From the NCBI GenBank assembly GCA_002304945.1, contig DBPQ01000044.1, forward strand, positions 1 through 16,850: 16,850 nt of DNA, written 5' to 3'. Within the stretch, counting starts at the first letter, position 1. Each line of letters opens with the position of its first letter. The stretch comes from Actinomycetales bacterium UBA1416 (lineage in GTDB: Bacteria > Actinomycetota > Actinomycetes > Actinomycetales > Actinomycetaceae). Position numbers and translations under genes: made by a program. Below the pieces are notes generated by a model. That model was given only the letters and a program-made list of their open reading frames with translations. It was not told the origin of the DNA and did not search any database. Positions 15,357 to 16,850 of this stretch are shown here, one piece after another.

Positions 15357-15941
15357 ATGCGATTCAACATTCTATTAGGAACGCCGGAGACGCGCGCCCG
15401 GATCGTCGAGGCGGCGTTCGCCGAGTTCTCGGCGGGCGGGTACGAGGCGTCGTCGTTGCGGACGATCGCGGCGGCAGCGGGTTTGAGCCATCCCGGCCTG
15501 CTGCACCACTTCCCCACCAAGCAGGCACTGCTGGAGGCGGTGCTGACCGCGCAGGAGGAGGCGGGCCAGGAGGCGTTCGACGGTACCCCGGCCCCGACGA
15601 CGGTGGCCGGGCTGGCCGACGTCGTCAGCGCCGCCGTCGCCCTCGATCGCCGGGCGACGGCGCTCGTCCAGCTGCGTGCGCGGCTCGCCGTTGCCGGCGG
15701 CGACCCCGAGCACCCCGCGCATGACTTCGCCGTGCGCCGCTACGAGCGGTTGGCAAACCAGATGGCGGGGCAGATCGCCGCGTTGCCCGAGGGTGAGATC
15801 GGGGTTGACATGCGGCCCCAGGAGGCGGCCGACATCCTCCTCGCCACCATCGAGGGGCTCCTCGTCCGTGGCCTCACGGAGCCCGACCTCGACGTGCCGG
15901 GGCTTGTTCGGCTCGCGGTCCTGCGGGTGGTTGGGGGCTGA
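15357..15941 (+). CDS. TetR/AcrR family transcriptional regulator
   Basis: This 194-residue protein has the N-terminal TetR DNA-binding domain: TRARIVEAAFAEFSAGGYEA at residues 12-31, then the helix-turn-helix SLRTIAAAAGLSHPGLLHHFPTKQALLEAV at about 33-62. Residues 75-190 form the helical ligand-binding and dimer region. Such proteins usually repress a neighbouring operon until a small ligand binds; here the candidates are the divergent HAD gene and the downstream VOC gene. ATG 15357 is the only start that keeps the full helix 1, but no Shine-Dalgarno precedes it. The first codons are unusually A/T-rich (ATTCAACATTCTATTAGG) for this genome. The ligand cannot be predicted. Confidence 0.92.
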   Translation: MRFNILLGTPETRARIVEAAFAEFSAGGYEASSLRTIAAAAGLSHPGLLHHFPTKQALLEAVLTAQEEAGQEAFDGTPAPTTVAGLADVVSAAVALDRRATALVQLRARLAVAGGDPEHPAHDFAVRRYERLANQMAGQIAALPEGEIGVDMRPQEAADILLATIEGLLVRGLTEPDLDVPGLVRLAVLRVVGG

Positions 15942-16007
15942 TGGCTCGGCGCTCGGGTGGGCGTCGTCGTCCCTGGCAGCATCGCCGCGAGCTCTTGCGC
16001 ACGTCCC

Positions 16008-16023
16008 TTGAACGGCGGTTCAA
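16008..16023. promoter_or_regulatory. Inverted repeat upstream of the VOC gene, possible operator
   Basis: TTGAAC and GTTCAA arms separated by four bases form a perfect inverted repeat in the 124-base gap between the TetR stop and the VOC start, 43 bases before the ATG. The position suits an operator, possibly of the adjacent TetR protein, but no matching copy is seen in front of the TetR gene itself. Confidence 0.4.
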
Positions 16024-16065
16024 TGACCAGACCACGCACGCACCGAGGACAGTGAGGTGAAACCG

Positions 16066-16850
16066 ATGCAGAAGATCGTGCCCAGCCTGTGGTTCGACCA
16101 CGTCGCGGCCGAGGCCGCCAATTTCTACGCCGAGGTCCTTCCCGGTGCCACGGTGACCGACACGCAGTACTACCCGACGGAGGGCCTGCTCGACTTTCAG
16201 CAGGAGTTCGCCGGCAAGGAGCTCACGGTCGAGTTCGAGGTGCAGGGGTACCGGTTCGTGGCGATCAACGCGGGCCCTCAGTTCCGGGTGAACCCGTCGG
16301 TGTCGTTCATGCTGAACTTCGATCCGTCCCGCGACGAGCGGGCTCGCGAGCATCTGGACGAGGCGTGGGCGGCGCTCTCGGACGGTGGTGCCGAGCTGAT
16401 GACGTTGGGTGAGTATGAGTTCAGCCCGCACTACGGGTGGATCCAGGACCGATTCGGGGTGAGTTGGCAGCTCATCCTCACCGATGCCGCCGGCGAGCCG
16501 CGGCCCTTCGTGATCCCCAACGTGCTGTTCGGGGGCGCGGCGCAGAACCGTGCTGGCGAGGCGATGGAGTACTACACGTCGGTGTTCGAGGGTGCCAGGA
16601 CGGGAGACGTGTGGCGGTACCCGGACGCGGTCGGTCCCGCTCCCGCCGGGAGCATCATGTTCGGTGAGCTCAACCTGTTCGGCCAGTGGTTCGCGCTCAT
16701 GGACTCGGCGGTGGAGCAGGACTTCACGTTCAATCCGGGCGTCTCGTTGATGCTCCAGTGCGAGGACCAGGAGGAGCTCGAGCGCTACTGGCACGAACTC
16801 TCCGCCGTTCCGGAGGCCGAGCAGTGCGGCTGGTTGGTGGACCGGTTCGG
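16066..16850 (+). CDS. PhnB-like VOC family protein, two domains (runs off right edge)
   Basis: The visible 261 residues hold two copies of the 3-demethylubiquinone-methyltransferase-like (PhnB) βαβββ unit of the vicinal-oxygen-chelate superfamily. The first spans about 1-145, with SLWFDHVAAEAANFY, FVAINAGPQF and FGVSWQLI. The second starts at about 148, with PNVLFGGAAQNRAGEAMEYY and LFGQWFALMDS, and ends near CGWLVDRFG, where the sequence stops. Only a few residues are likely to be missing. VOC proteins bind metals and include glyoxalases, dioxygenases and resistance proteins, but PhnB-like members mostly have no known activity. ATG 16066 has GAGGTGA six bases upstream. It follows the TetR gene on the same strand and may be its target. 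Confidence 0.93.
   Translation, partial: MQKIVPSLWFDHVAAEAANFYAEVLPGATVTDTQYYPTEGLLDFQQEFAGKELTVEFEVQGYRFVAINAGPQFRVNPSVSFMLNFDPSRDERAREHLDEAWAALSDGGAELMTLGEYEFSPHYGWIQDRFGVSWQLILTDAAGEPRPFVIPNVLFGGAAQNRAGEAMEYYTSVFEGARTGDVWRYPDAVGPAPAGSIMFGELNLFGQWFALMDSAVEQDFTFNPGVSLMLQCEDQEELERYWHELSAVPEAEQCGWLVDRF

Noticed and set aside
1..16850. CRISPR array, tRNA, rRNA or insertion-sequence ends
   Set aside because: No spaced direct repeats, tRNA-like cloverleaf, rRNA sequence, transposase motifs or paired terminal repeats were seen.

Overview
The window is GC-rich throughout, with strong G/C third-position bias. It carries a DUF222-HNH (13E12-type) gene and a Txe/YoeB-YefM module of actinobacterial type. 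Both point to a high-GC actinobacterium, probably of the order Micrococcales; the genus cannot be fixed from sequence alone. No rRNA, tRNA, CRISPR array or complete insertion sequence is visible.

Left part (1-8455) looks like a genome-defence or accessory island. A very large minus-strand gene (8338 to 3035) encodes a DEAD/DEAH helicase with cysteine clusters, a DUF1998 region and a C-terminal PD-(D/E)XK-type nuclease domain. Further along the same strand a RapA/SNF2-like helicase (start 728) runs off the left edge. The two helicases look like partners of one multi-gene system related to, but not identical with, DISARM (DrmA/DrmB/DrmD) and Druantia (DruE). The 2.3 kb between them holds a YefM-YoeB toxin-antitoxin pair (same strand) and a DUF222-HNH endonuclease gene on the opposite strand, so the pair appears to be interrupted by, or built around, mobile or addictive cargo. 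Further genes of the system, such as a methyltransferase, would lie beyond base 1.

Middle part (8456-12800) is a patchwork of small genes and remnants: a GNAT acetyltransferase; divergently, a 35-codon stump of a YCII-like gene whose stop overlaps the start of a HIT-family hydrolase; a stretch without a recognisable gene; a less GC-rich membrane-anchored protein resembling DUF4230; an AhpD/carboxymuconolactone decarboxylase-like gene with a good terminator; and a decayed alpha/beta hydrolase pseudogene.

Right part (12900-16850) reads as ordinary chromosome: a conserved protein of unknown function, an intact alpha/beta hydrolase, a HAD phosphatase divergent from a TetR regulator, and a two-domain PhnB-like VOC protein cut by the right edge.

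The best candidate for an undescribed system is the helicase-DUF1998-nuclease fusion with its RapA-like helicase partner. Its phage-defence role is inferred from domains and context and is not shown by the sequence.
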